Shown here: positions 9,182 through 18,898 of the stretch, in pieces
How positions within the stretch are numbered: the first letter of the stretch is position 1
Layout of the letters: each line of letters opens with the position of its first letter
NCBI GenBank assembly: GCA_913030835.1
Contig: CAJWDP010000003.1
Location: forward strand, 47,212 to 111,211
Direction of reading: 5' to 3'
Length of the DNA stretch: 64,000 nt
DNA from: an uncultured Flavobacteriales bacterium
Lineage (GTDB): Bacteria > Bacteroidota > Bacteroidia > Flavobacteriales_D > Parvicellaceae
The notes under the pieces: model-generated
Seen by the model: the letters and a program-made list of their open reading frames with translations, nothing else
The model's database searches: none
Told to the model about the DNA's origin: nothing
Translations under genes and position numbers: made by a program

Positions 9182-12100
9182 TTACAGTGTTTTTGCTTTA
9201 CCTCCAGCGGGAATTACTTCGACCCATTTCCCCGGCTGTCTTGCATTAATTGTATTGTCATACATCGCTTCACTCTCTACAGTCGGCAGATAAAACTTCC
9301 CTTGATATGTCGCATTCAGCTGAATTCTGAATGTTTTGGAGCTGCCTTTACCCAATCGATAATACGTATAAACACGATCATCTCTTATGTCCTGATAATC
9401 AAAACTACCTGGTGAAAATGAGGAGCTAAAGTTCTGCATTCTGGTATTGTGAATCTCCCAGCCTGATGGAAAGATCTGATTCAACGTCATCTCTCTTAAA
9501 TAACCTCTCGTTCCTGGGTTTGATACCTGAACCTGTGCAATAAAGTCAGTCCCTTGCTCCAATACGGTCGGATCAATAGCATTCCCATCCATATCCACGT
9601 ACCGAACTGAAATTGCCAGATTATTTGCTGCCGCCGTTTCTTTTCCAGAAACAGGAATCCCTTCCACAACCAGCTTTGCATATAGCATACCTGATCCCGT
9701 ATTATTGACAGTCAGCTTCGATTTCACTCCATTCACTTTAAGTTTATCCTGATACACAGCCACCTGAGTATTTTTGGCTATCGAATTGCCTCCATTCAGA
9801 TTATAATTGAATCGCATGGTCTTGTCCGTTGAGCTGATTCCTACGAACTTGCTCATAGCGATCAGAGCATATGCCGTTGTTTGAGTGCTCATCCAACGAT
9901 CCTGATTCATAGCTTCAGCAATTTGTTTGGCCAACATGCCTCCTTTCGACTTGTTATTCATCAGTGTTAACACCTCAAGAATCATGGATTCATCGCGCAA
10001 AGACGATCCAAATGTGTATGAGAGCTCTACATAATCTGGAACCTCAACATCCACATTGTTAATCAATTGGCTGGCCACTTCCGTTCTTCCTATTAGCACA
10101 TAAGCTCCGGCTAACCTCCATCTTGCAGTAACTGAAAGCGAATTCAATTCACGCATTCGATTCATTGCACTCAATTCTGGTTTACCAGCTAAGGCTAAAG
10201 TGTACAAACGGTAGGCCTGCGTGAGGTCATTGTTGTGCTTATAACCATGGAAATTCGATTTTCCTGTCACACTTTTCCAGCTTTGTGCTTTTTTTCTCTG
10301 ATACGAAATCCAGTTCTTTTTCAGAACACTAGGCAATTTATACCCTTGTTTTTCTGCCTCTATAAGGAAATGCCCTCCGTAATTTGAACCCCATTCATTC
10401 GATTCCGATTGACCAGGCCAGTAAGCCAATCCTCCCTCGGCAGTCTGAAAAAGTTTCAATCGATCTATTCCTGCTTTGATGTTCTTGTCAAGCTGGATTT
10501 TATAATCGTTGTTCAAATCCATCACATCATCCACAAACAGTTGAGGAAATACAGCTGAAGTTGTTTGTTCAATACATCCATGAGGATATCGTATCAAGTA
10601 TTTCAGTCGTTTGTCCAGATTCATCGGCGGTATAGAGGACAGCTCGATCGTAGCTGAATTCGTACCACCTATTCCACTGAACTCAAATTCAGGGTCCCAT
10701 TTTTGGCCGGGCTCAATGATAGCTTCCATCACGTCTGCAACCATTGGATTCGGTGTTCGAACATCCAGCTCTATTTCGTATCTAGCTGTTTCCTTACCAC
10801 TTTTTGCAAGAATTTTGACTTTTCCAATTCCGATCTTACTTTTCACTTTAATCGGGAAATTCACTACCTCATCGCCAATTTTATCAAAGGTTACTGACTT
10901 TTTATTCCCATCTGTAAACTCAATCAAATCGTTCGATTCCACTTCTATGGTTACCTTTTTAACATGCTTCTCCATAGCAAAAACATTAACAGGTAATTTT
11001 AGTTCTTCCTCCGGACCCAGCACTCTTGGCAATGTTCCCAGCACCATCAATGGGCTTCGCACGGGAACTGTTTTATCCGCATGTCCATAACGGCGATCCT
11101 GACCTGCGACGACCATTACTCTGACCGAACCTACATAATTTGGGATATCAATCTTATGTGTTTTCTTGGCCCCTGCCCTCAAAGTAAAAGGTCCCACAAA
11201 TCGTACCATCGGTTTAAAACGATTTGCCTTAGCAGGCTTCTTCTTGCCCCCTTCAGCATCTCCACCAATGGCTAGAAGTTTACTCATTTCCTGGGTATAA
11301 GATCCCATAACCTGATCGTACAAATCCCATGTTTTCACACCCAAAGCTTCCTTTGCATAGAAATGTTTCCATGGCTGCGGTGTTGCAAAAGAGGTTAAAT
11401 CCAATAAACCTTCGTCAACAATAGCCAGTGTATAGGTCATCGGTTTCCCTTCCTTCTCTTGAACCGATATGGAAGCGGTTGATTCGGGTCTCAAAACATC
11501 AGGCATCTTAATCACGGGATTGAGATGCGAGTCCGGATTTTCCACATTGATCGGGACAACGCCGTACATTCGGATCGGGAGATCATTTTCGGTTGCTTTA
11601 TGCTCTTGCAGCAAAGTCACATGAACAAAAACATTCGGGGCCATTTCGCTTGTTGTTTTGAACTCGAATTTGGTTTCACCCTTTTTAGTTGCTACCCAAT
11701 ATTTCTCAATTACCTTGGTCCCAGACTCGACACAAACCAGCGCCTTCCCGTTGGTTGGAGATGGAAATGAGACTTTCACTACTTCTCCGGTCGAATAGGT
11801 TTCTTTATCCGTTGAAAAGCTGAGCATTGTTGCATTTTCGTTTTCAGTTCGATTTGCCCGCGCCCAATACGGCCAATCAATGTAGAATATTTTCCCTGTG
11901 ACATGGCCCGAAACAGGATCCTCAACACGAACTAGATACCTGCCCCAAGATGGACGGTTCACTTTGAACTTAAATGAAGCCTTTCCATTAGAGGAAGAAA
12001 TCAATTTATTGAAAACAGGCTCGTTGGATTCACTCGATATATAGGACAACAAATCATTGTCATATCTGTCCCACCACCATCTCCAGTTGATTTTATATAC

Positions 12101-14770
12101 TTTAACCTGCAAATTATTTCTTGAAATCGCCTTACCCTCAGCATCTACCGTCGCAATTTCAAATTCATGATCCTCATCCGTAACTAACGTACCTCTGTAT
12201 AACGATCCTTTTGGCACTTTAACACCAACATAGGACTCATACGGAGAATATTTGATCGATTTCCAATCCACTGAAAAGTTTCCACCTTCTTCATAAATTT
12301 TGGTTGAAAAATTCGCTGTCAACATACCGGGCGAATTGCTTCCCACATTGATCTGAGGATTGAAGAGTAGCTCTCCATTTTCATCGACTCGCTCATCTAC
12401 GATCATCTCCTGGTCCAATGTGATCTTTTTAAGCGGGTCGTCAAACATAAAACCATCAAACTCCGGAAAACTGGTGTATTGCGAGTTTACATTTAATGTT
12501 ACCTGTGCCCTCAAATTCTTCGCAACTGCCCCGTGCAGCCATTTGGTTGATAATTTGATCTCATTATCTCCAGACTGTCGCAGCATATCTGCGTTAAAGT
12601 CCATGTAAATTTTTAGTCGATTGGGCTTAACTGTTTCTACCTTTAAGTATTTGTTGTAAGAACGATTGCCCACCTTTACTTGCGCACGATACGTACCTGT
12701 AATGTCATTTTGATCGGTGGATGTTCTGAAATCGTAGTGATTCTCTACCCCACCTACTGAAATCTGTTGATCTACAAGCTGACCTTGAGGGTTGAATAGC
12801 TTAAACTTAACCGGATGATTACTGGGTAAAACACGATCTGCATCTTCCAATACAAACGACAGATAGATCGAATCGCCCGGTCTCCAAACTCCCCTTTCGG
12901 CATAAATGAATCCTTTCACACCCTTTTTCACTTGACTACCACTAACGTCGAATTTTGATAGGGATAATGACTCCCCGTCGCGCATTTTTAAATATCCTCT
13001 CTGGTCACCCTTTTTCGCAATTAGAACAAATGGTTTTTTAGGCAATGATGCCACGCACATACCCTCCTGATCCGTAATTGATGTACCTATGATCTGTTGT
13101 TGAAAGTCATAAAACTCAACGGTTGCTCCAGCAATACTTTCCGTGCTTTTCAAATCCGATAAGAAAACATGCATTTTTTTGTCCGCACCGGCCTTTGCAA
13201 TAATACCTAAGTCGGATGTTAGAATGTTTGTACTCACATTTTTATTCCGGTAGTAGGAAGAGTGACAAGGGTTTTTCCGCTCCCGATAATCATAGTCGTA
13301 ATCATCATAGTAATCGTCGTAATAATAGTCGTCGTAGTAATAGCCACTCACCCAATCCGATTCATTCCAATCGTCGTCTTCCTCTTCAATTTCCACAGCC
13401 TGCATATCCGAAGCATCGTCTGCTCCACACTGATAAACCGAATAGCTTTGCTTGAATCTCAATTCTATTTGATGTATGGTGCCCGGATCTTTTCCAACAA
13501 TATCATTCAAATCCAGAAAAAATCGGTTCCACTCATGCAGGTTCTTTGCTCCATCCTGAGTAAGGTCAACTTTTTTCTTCATGATGTTGCTAGCAACACG
13601 TTTCATCTGATACGAACCGTTGTAATTGTTTACCTGAAGAAATTGTACCATGTTGTCCTCAAAAACTCGGGTAACATAGACATCCACCGCTTTTAGATTT
13701 ACGGCTTCAAAAGGGAAAACATAACCATCGTCAGAATTCGGAATAATGGTACCGGAACCGACTAGCCTAATATTTGGCTTGATTCCTTCAAAAACCAGCT
13801 CAATGTCATCTCCTTCTTTCATTTTGTAAGAATTGACATTTTTTATACCGGGACTAACATGAACCACTCTCGTACCCGATACAACTCTGGGCAAAAAGAC
13901 TTTTATATCATGTCCCTCGATTTCATAATTGAGGTTGGATAAATTATCAATCGTTATTAATCCATCCAGTTCTTGATTGTTTTTTAGAGGATCCGAAAAA
14001 TGTATCAATACATACTGCTCGGGGTTATGCACAATAGACATGTCCACCACCTTAAAGTCTCCCAAAGCAATAACCGGAACAATTTCCTCTGCAGATCTAT
14101 CGGCTCCTATTGCCTCCCCGTTGTACAGCAGTTTGACCTCACTTGCCTGTTCCTTTCGCTCTACATGCTGCACCATGAAACGATGCTCATTCCCATAGTC
14201 ATGATTCCAGTTAATACTCAACTCTTTTCCATCCTGAAAAGCAGACAATGTTTTTTGCACATCGGCAGAATCGGTAATATCTGCAGTTATAATTCGTCCG
14301 GATAGCTGCTGGTCTTTTAAATTGTCTGCACTGTATGTTGACAGACCATCAATAAATAGATTCAGGTCCTGTTCAATGGTTTTAAATTGAAACGCAAACT
14401 CTTCCGCATTGGAAGGAAGATCTTTCACTTTGGACAAGTCTAGATATGCTGTATATTCAATCCCACTTTGCAATAATTCCGAAGGAGTAAATTCAATCAT
14501 TCTGGTGGATACAAACTTCGCCTCACCTTCGACTTCAGGAACAAATCTGATCAGATCTTCAATCGGTTCTTCGGCTTCTACAAACTCTTCAGACACATCT
14601 TCTGTTAACATGATGTTGATTGTAGATTCCCTGCTTACTATACCAGAAGTATAAGCAGAAATGTGTTGAGCGAATTCAGGGTTAATGGTAACCCTTTTCT
14701 GTACTTCCTGACTACAACCGAACAAGAGAAGTAAAAAGAAAATTGAGAGTAACTGGATTGAATTTTTCAT
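9182..14770 (-). CDS. Alpha-2-macroglobulin family lipoprotein
   Basis: 1862 residues from ATG 14770, chosen because it gives a lipoprotein signal (LLLLFGCS, Cys19); the longer frame to 14812 does not. The protein has the bacterial A2M plan: an N-terminal Ig-like/MG series, a MG domain with the GVKGFIYAERGVWRPGDS motif, an A2M domain around 1200 (VRFVGPFTLRAGAKKTHK), and a thioester domain with the intact Cys-x-Glu-Gln motif (HGCIEQ, Cys1399/Gln1402), then an alpha-toroid and a receptor-like end. Bacterial A2Ms trap proteases through the thioester and protect the periplasm. The usual partner PBP1C is not beside it. A Tyr/Asp-rich stretch lies near residues 470-500 (about 13275-13345). Confidence 0.93.
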   Translation of the reverse strand: MKNSIQLLSIFFLLLLFGCSQEVQKRVTINPEFAQHISAYTSGIVSRESTINIMLTEDVSEEFVEAEEPIEDLIRFVPEVEGEAKFVSTRMIEFTPSELLQSGIEYTAYLDLSKVKDLPSNAEEFAFQFKTIEQDLNLFIDGLSTYSADNLKDQQLSGRIITADITDSADVQKTLSAFQDGKELSINWNHDYGNEHRFMVQHVERKEQASEVKLLYNGEAIGADRSAEEIVPVIALGDFKVVDMSIVHNPEQYVLIHFSDPLKNNQELDGLITIDNLSNLNYEIEGHDIKVFLPRVVSGTRVVHVSPGIKNVNSYKMKEGDDIELVFEGIKPNIRLVGSGTIIPNSDDGYVFPFEAVNLKAVDVYVTRVFEDNMVQFLQVNNYNGSYQMKRVASNIMKKKVDLTQDGAKNLHEWNRFFLDLNDIVGKDPGTIHQIELRFKQSYSVYQCGADDASDMQAVEIEEEDDDWNESDWVSGYYYDDYYYDDYYDDYDYDYRERKNPCHSSYYRNKNVSTNILTSDLGIIAKAGADKKMHVFLSDLKSTESIAGATVEFYDFQQQIIGTSITDQEGMCVASLPKKPFVLIAKKGDQRGYLKMRDGESLSLSKFDVSGSQVKKGVKGFIYAERGVWRPGDSIYLSFVLEDADRVLPSNHPVKFKLFNPQGQLVDQQISVGGVENHYDFRTSTDQNDITGTYRAQVKVGNRSYNKYLKVETVKPNRLKIYMDFNADMLRQSGDNEIKLSTKWLHGAVAKNLRAQVTLNVNSQYTSFPEFDGFMFDDPLKKITLDQEMIVDERVDENGELLFNPQINVGSNSPGMLTANFSTKIYEEGGNFSVDWKSIKYSPYESYVGVKVPKGSLYRGTLVTDEDHEFEIATVDAEGKAISRNNLQVKVYKINWRWWWDRYDNDLLSYISSESNEPVFNKLISSSNGKASFKFKVNRPSWGRYLVRVEDPVSGHVTGKIFYIDWPYWARANRTENENATMLSFSTDKETYSTGEVVKVSFPSPTNGKALVCVESGTKVIEKYWVATKKGETKFEFKTTSEMAPNVFVHVTLLQEHKATENDLPIRMYGVVPINVENPDSHLNPVIKMPDVLRPESTASISVQEKEGKPMTYTLAIVDEGLLDLTSFATPQPWKHFYAKEALGVKTWDLYDQVMGSYTQEMSKLLAIGGDAEGGKKKPAKANRFKPMVRFVGPFTLRAGAKKTHKIDIPNYVGSVRVMVVAGQDRRYGHADKTVPVRSPLMVLGTLPRVLGPEEELKLPVNVFAMEKHVKKVTIEVESNDLIEFTDGNKKSVTFDKIGDEVVNFPIKVKSKIGIGKVKILAKSGKETARYEIELDVRTPNPMVADVMEAIIEPGQKWDPEFEFSGIGGTNSATIELSSIPPMNLDKRLKYLIRYPHGCIEQTTSAVFPQLFVDDVMDLNNDYKIQLDKNIKAGIDRLKLFQTAEGGLAYWPGQSESNEWGSNYGGHFLIEAEKQGYKLPSVLKKNWISYQRKKAQSWKSVTGKSNFHGYKHNNDLTQAYRLYTLALAGKPELSAMNRMRELNSLSVTARWRLAGAYVLIGRTEVASQLINNVDVEVPDYVELSYTFGSSLRDESMILEVLTLMNNKSKGGMLAKQIAEAMNQDRWMSTQTTAYALIAMSKFVGISSTDKTMRFNYNLNGGNSIAKNTQVAVYQDKLKVNGVKSKLTVNNTGSGMLYAKLVVEGIPVSGKETAAANNLAISVRYVDMDGNAIDPTVLEQGTDFIAQVQVSNPGTRGYLREMTLNQIFPSGWEIHNTRMQNFSSSFSPGSFDYQDIRDDRVYTYYRLGKGSSKTFRIQLNATYQGKFYLPTVESEAMYDNTINARQPGKWVEVIPAGGKAKTL

Positions 14771-14809
14771 ATCTATAATTTTTGTTCTAATGTACTTGAT
14801 GCTTTCGAA

Positions 14810-14837
14810 CAATGTATTACGCCACTATTATCCGCAA
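14810..14837 (-). promoter_or_regulatory. Probable promoter of the alpha-2-macroglobulin gene
   Basis: On the minus strand: TTG (14837-14835), 18 bases, TACATTG (14816-14810), one T short of TAnnTTTG. The box lies 40 bases before the ATG at 14770. Confidence 0.4.
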
Positions 14838-14947
14838 ACAAAATTTTATTTTTCGTGAAACAGGAATGTGATTGGAAGAATAAATATAATCTTTTGTTCC
14901 GTATCCGGTTCCAATAATTGTTTTTACATTTCACGAAAGCAAACTAA

Positions 14948-15388
14948 ATGGACCCATTAGAATTTTACATCCAAATGAACAAGTTTGACCAAAACAATGG
15001 TCTTATACTGACTGCAAAGGAACCGGGTGACATTCAATATGAAATGAAAATCACTGAAAAACACTTAAGCTCACCCAACACTTGTCACGGAGGAGCCATT
15101 TCGGGCATGATGGATTCCGTGATTGGAACAACTGCACTATCCATGGCTTTTACAGAGGGAAATTTAGTCAGTACCGTCGAATTCAAAATCAACTATTTCA
15201 AACCCGTTTTTGAAGGAGAAACTCTAATCGGAACAGGTAAAATTGAATTTAAAGGTAAGAGTCTAATGGTGACGAGTGGGAAAATTGTCAAGAAGGACTC
15301 TCAAGACCTCGTGGCAATGGCCCAAGGCACATTCAATATTTATCCGATGGAAAAAAGAGATTTTTTTAACGAGATCAAATCACATTAG
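14948..15388 (+). CDS. PaaI-like hotdog-fold thioesterase
   Basis: A 146-residue protein with the hotdog thioesterase pattern: CHGGAISGMMDSVIG holds the catalytic loop and the start of the long central helix, with Asp as the likely catalytic acid, followed by VEFKINYFKPV and the strand containing GKSLMVTSGKIV. PaaI/YbgC-like enzymes hydrolyse acyl-CoA thioesters, but the substrate cannot be read from the sequence. It is divergent from the alpha-2-macroglobulin gene and followed by a T9SS cargo gene with its own possible promoter, so it seems to be a single unit. Confidence 0.85.
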   Translation: MDPLEFYIQMNKFDQNNGLILTAKEPGDIQYEMKITEKHLSSPNTCHGGAISGMMDSVIGTTALSMAFTEGNLVSTVEFKINYFKPVFEGETLIGTGKIEFKGKSLMVTSGKIVKKDSQDLVAMAQGTFNIYPMEKRDFFNEIKSH

Positions 15389-15438
15389 TCAAGAAGTTGG
15401 ACAATCTATAAAGGCTAAAGGAATTGATTGAAAAATCT

Positions 15439-15467
15439 TTTGATTGCGCTGATTTTCGTTTAAATTG
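15439..15467 (+). promoter_or_regulatory. Possible promoter of the 15.5-22.8 kb T9SS block
   Basis: TTTG (15439-15442), 18 bases, TAAATTG (15461-15467); the -7 box has one deviation from TAnnTTTG. It is 29 bases before the ATG at 15496, and the next three genes follow within five bases or overlap. Confidence 0.35.
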
Positions 15468-15495
15468 CTGCAAGGTTAAATTTTAACTTACGATC

Positions 15496-16950
15496 ATGAT
15501 AAAAACCTACTCATTCGCTCTTTTGTTCCTATTCACCTGTACTGCTTTTTCCCAGAATGTAAATTACACCACTGAAATTGTGGAGTTTTACATGACGGGC
15601 TGTGATGATGGTGCAGGGTCCGATGAAGAGCCCACCTGGAAAGTATATACTCGTGACAATATTTCTACTGGATGGGAAGGCGGAACTTGCCATTTCACCG
15701 ATGGTAATATTCCCATCGTATACATTCCAACTTCGGGAACAACCATTGCCTCAAAAACAAATTCTGCAGCAACTTTAATTGATGTACGATTTGAAGCCTG
15801 GGAAGATGATTGTGATGGAGGTTCAGGTTCAGATCGTTGCAATTTTGATGCATCTTGCTTGGCAGGATTGCAGGAAGATGATTGCTTAGAGTATCACGAC
15901 CCGCTTGCCGGGCCGTTCGGGGCTTATACCAGTATTGATTTTCGAAATGACCCGGATTGTGTGTGGAATTCATACACCTATTCTGCCGGAGATTTTGGAG
16001 TAAAGATCAGGGTGCGGTGGGAGTATTCCAATTTTACAGCTGGATCAAACGTTGACACTTGTGGAACTTCAATACTGCTTGATGGTTCAGGAAGTGGTGA
16101 ATGGACCATTGGCAGTGGCACCGGTGGTACTTTTGCTGATCAAACAGATCCGAATACGACCTTTTTAGGAAGTTCAGGGCAATCCTACGTGCTCAATTGG
16201 AATACGCTTGCTGGCTGTGCAACAACCAACAGCGACAACATAACCGTCAATTTATTTATCAATCCGGTTCCGCAGTTTGATGCAGACCAAAATCCACTTT
16301 GTGAAGGAGAAGACATCACCTTTTCTGCCCAGGATGGAATTCAATACGACTTTTCGATAAACGATCAAACCAATGTGATGCAATCCAGTGGTTCGGACAC
16401 TTATCTTCATACCAATATCTCAGCTACTGACTCGATTGCTTATGTAGTGGTAACGAATTCTGACGGATGCTCCGTGTCAGACACATTATTTCTAGATGTG
16501 CTGCCAAAACCAAACCCGTCAATTACCAGAACAGGTTCGGATCTATCAACCGGGGTATTTCCGTTTTACCAATGGTACTACAACGGAACCCCGATAAGCG
16601 GAGCAACAAGTCAATTCTACACGGCAACAGCAAACGGAAGCTATACTGTTCAAGTTCAGGGAACGAACGGATGTATTGGCGAATCCCTACCAGAAGTAAT
16701 TACCAATGTTGGAATTTATGAACTTGGAGAATTCAAATTCGAGGTAGCACCTAACCCGGTGAATGAAATTTTATTCTTTTCAACTGATCTCACGTCTTAC
16801 TCTGTAGAATTGAGAAACATGGTAGGACAGAAAATCATTGAATCTATAAATACTCAGCACATGGACGTTTCGTCTCTATCGCCCGGGATGTATGCACTTG
16901 TAATTCAAGCAAACGGAGTTAAATCGTCACAAAAAATAATCATAGAATAA
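15496..16950 (+). CDS. Secreted protein with Cys/Asp-rich N-terminal domain and T9SS type A sorting domain
   Basis: 484 residues. A signal peptide (1-19, ending AFSQ) is followed by a domain of about 155 residues that I do not recognise; it has GCDDGAGSDEEPTWK, GGTCHFTDGNIPIVYIP, EAWEDDC and a closing RVRWEYS strand, all shared with the next gene. Ig-like sandwich domains follow and the end is a type A sorting domain (APNPVNEILFF through KIIIE), which directs export by the type IX system and surface attachment or release. The paired Asp and conserved Cys suggest calcium and disulfide stabilisation, but no catalytic motif is visible. It is first in a tight four-gene run with its paralog, a PorP-OmpA fusion and a phosphatase. 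Confidence 0.8.
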   Translation: MIKTYSFALLFLFTCTAFSQNVNYTTEIVEFYMTGCDDGAGSDEEPTWKVYTRDNISTGWEGGTCHFTDGNIPIVYIPTSGTTIASKTNSAATLIDVRFEAWEDDCDGGSGSDRCNFDASCLAGLQEDDCLEYHDPLAGPFGAYTSIDFRNDPDCVWNSYTYSAGDFGVKIRVRWEYSNFTAGSNVDTCGTSILLDGSGSGEWTIGSGTGGTFADQTDPNTTFLGSSGQSYVLNWNTLAGCATTNSDNITVNLFINPVPQFDADQNPLCEGEDITFSAQDGIQYDFSINDQTNVMQSSGSDTYLHTNISATDSIAYVVVTNSDGCSVSDTLFLDVLPKPNPSITRTGSDLSTGVFPFYQWYYNGTPISGATSQFYTATANGSYTVQVQGTNGCIGESLPEVITNVGIYELGEFKFEVAPNPVNEILFFSTDLTSYSVELRNMVGQKIIESINTQHMDVSSLSPGMYALVIQANGVKSSQKIIIE

Positions 16951-16954
16951 TCTA

Positions 16955-18895
16955 ATGAAGAAGATTGTTATCACCCTAACAGGAATGGTTCTAGGTTGGA
17001 CTGGTTTCGCACAGAATATTAACTACGAGTTAGAAATTAAGAACTTTCAGCAGATTGGTTGCGATGACGGAATCGGAGATGATGAAGAACCGACTTGGAA
17101 AATATGGGCCACAGATAATCACACCGTGGGCTCGCAGCCATGGACAGGAGGCACACTCCAGGGAGGTACCTGTCAAAACACAGACGACAACATTCCAATC
17201 GTGTACATTCCCGGAGGAAGTTTGCTATTGATTAATGGAAACAACACGGATGCCTCCACTTTTAGCTTTCAATATGATGCTTGGGAGGATGATTGTTTAG
17301 GTGGCTCAAGATGTGACTACGATTCTGGATTTCCTTGCTTGAGTAGCGACGATTGTCGGGAGCAAGCAAATGTAAACGGAATCAACTTCAGAGACTCTAG
17401 TGCTTGTGTATGGCATGATTACAGCTACTTCCAAGGTGATTTTGGTTGGGTTATTCGTTTCCGATGGGAATACAGCGATTTCGATGCGGGACCTTTGGTT
17501 CAGGAGACGTGTGGTGACTCCGTTGTGATGTCCGCACAAGGGTCAGGTCAATGGTCGGTTTTATCAGGTGGAACGGGAGGATTTAGCAGCAACACAGATC
17601 CTGCAGCTACCTTTGGCGGATTAGCAGGCAACACATACACACTACAATGGGCTACCTTTCCGGATTGTATTACACCAGTCACTCAAGATATTCAGGTTAC
17701 GCTGAATGCACTACCTGACCCAAATTTAATCTCAACAACGGTTGTCTTCTGTGAATTTTCTACCATTGATTTTTTAGCATCCAATGGTGTTACGTATGAT
17801 TGGTGTCTGAACTCCACAAGTAATATTGTTTACGATGACACTACTGCAGGAGCTTACTATCTGACCAATACCAGCTTAACGGATTCTATGGTATATGTTT
17901 TTGCCACTGATGCCAACGGGTGCACGGGGATTGATTCAATTAGCTTCACTGTTGACATTAGCCCTGCTGTTGACCTTGGAAACGACACGACCATTTGTGA
18001 TGGGGCAAGTCTCCTGCTAGATGCAAATGACGGTGTTCCTTTTACCAGCTATGCTTGGAGCACGTTGGAAACTGCATCTGCTGTTAGCATCACTTCCCCC
18101 GGGCAATATTATGTTACGCTGACCAATACGAACAATTGTTCCAATTCCGATACGATTGATATTGGTCAATACAATCCGATTAATTTCAATCTAACCGATG
18201 AAGAAATGATCTGTTTAGGAGACTCGGTTGTAATCGATGCAGGAGCCGGCTATACATCATATCTATGGGACGATGGGGAAACAACTCAAACCAATACTTT
18301 TAGCAACTTTGGAGTGTTCTCGGTAGTGGTGACTGACACCAATAACTGCACAGATTCTGATTCAGTAACCATAAGTCCTACCTACTTTTATTATGCCATC
18401 AGCGCAGATACGACCATTTCATTGGGTGCAACCATTGATCTGACTGCAAACATGGGTTCAGGTTATTTGTGGAATACCGGAGACACAACCCAGACCATTT
18501 CGATCTCACCAGTATCAAATTCGACATACACAGCAACTACCCTGCTCGCCAATGGCTGTTATGAAGTAGGAACTATCAACGTGATTGTAAATGAGGAGCT
18601 GAACATCTTTGTTCCGAATATGTTCTCCCCCAACGGAGACGGAAGTAATGATGTATTCCTTGTTTATGGTTTTGGTTTAGAGGATATAAATTTCAGAATT
18701 TTTAATCGTTGGGGAAAAGAGGTGTGGGGAACAACCGATCCTGTGGAGCTCCTTACAGTCGGATGGGATGGTAAAAGTAACGGAGAAGATCAGCCTACCG
18801 GCACATATGTATGGACGATGACAGGAACCACAATCACAGGCAATCCAGTTACATTCAACGACCAAAACAAAGGAACCCTTTTATTGAGAAGATAA
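16955..18895 (+). CDS. Secreted paralog with the same N-terminal domain and T9SS type B (gliding motility-associated) C-terminal domain
   Basis: 646 residues, starting four bases after the previous stop. Signal peptide (1-19, ending GFAQ), then the same unrecognised Cys/Asp-rich domain (GCDDGIGDDEEPTWK, NIPIVYIP, YDAWEDDC, RFRWEYSDFDAG), then Ig-like repeats with LGNDTTIC and LGDSVVIDAG openings. It ends with a gliding motility-associated type B sorting domain (FVPNMFSPNGDGSNDVF, IFNRWGKEVW, GWDGKSNGEDQPTGTY). Type B substrates in Flavobacteria need a PorP/SprF protein for export, and such a gene follows directly. The pair therefore looks like one duplicated cargo module on two different T9SS tags. 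Confidence 0.82.
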   Translation: MKKIVITLTGMVLGWTGFAQNINYELEIKNFQQIGCDDGIGDDEEPTWKIWATDNHTVGSQPWTGGTLQGGTCQNTDDNIPIVYIPGGSLLLINGNNTDASTFSFQYDAWEDDCLGGSRCDYDSGFPCLSSDDCREQANVNGINFRDSSACVWHDYSYFQGDFGWVIRFRWEYSDFDAGPLVQETCGDSVVMSAQGSGQWSVLSGGTGGFSSNTDPAATFGGLAGNTYTLQWATFPDCITPVTQDIQVTLNALPDPNLISTTVVFCEFSTIDFLASNGVTYDWCLNSTSNIVYDDTTAGAYYLTNTSLTDSMVYVFATDANGCTGIDSISFTVDISPAVDLGNDTTICDGASLLLDANDGVPFTSYAWSTLETASAVSITSPGQYYVTLTNTNNCSNSDTIDIGQYNPINFNLTDEEMICLGDSVVIDAGAGYTSYLWDDGETTQTNTFSNFGVFSVVVTDTNNCTDSDSVTISPTYFYYAISADTTISLGATIDLTANMGSGYLWNTGDTTQTISISPVSNSTYTATTLLANGCYEVGTINVIVNEELNIFVPNMFSPNGDGSNDVFLVYGFGLEDINFRIFNRWGKEVWGTTDPVELLTVGWDGKSNGEDQPTGTYVWTMTGTTITGNPVTFNDQNKGTLLLRR

Positions 18896-18898
18896 GCT

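Noticed and set aside
10611..11090. Long plus-strand frame of ~159 codons inside the alpha-2-macroglobulin gene
   Set aside because: It is antisense to well-conserved domain sequence, with Ser-rich composition typical of a reverse-strand shadow.
13216..13696. Plus-strand open frames opposite the alpha-2-macroglobulin gene
   Set aside because: They are shadows of the Tyr/Asp-rich coding repeat; low-complexity His/Asn/Ile-Val runs are expected from the antisense of GAY/TAY codons.
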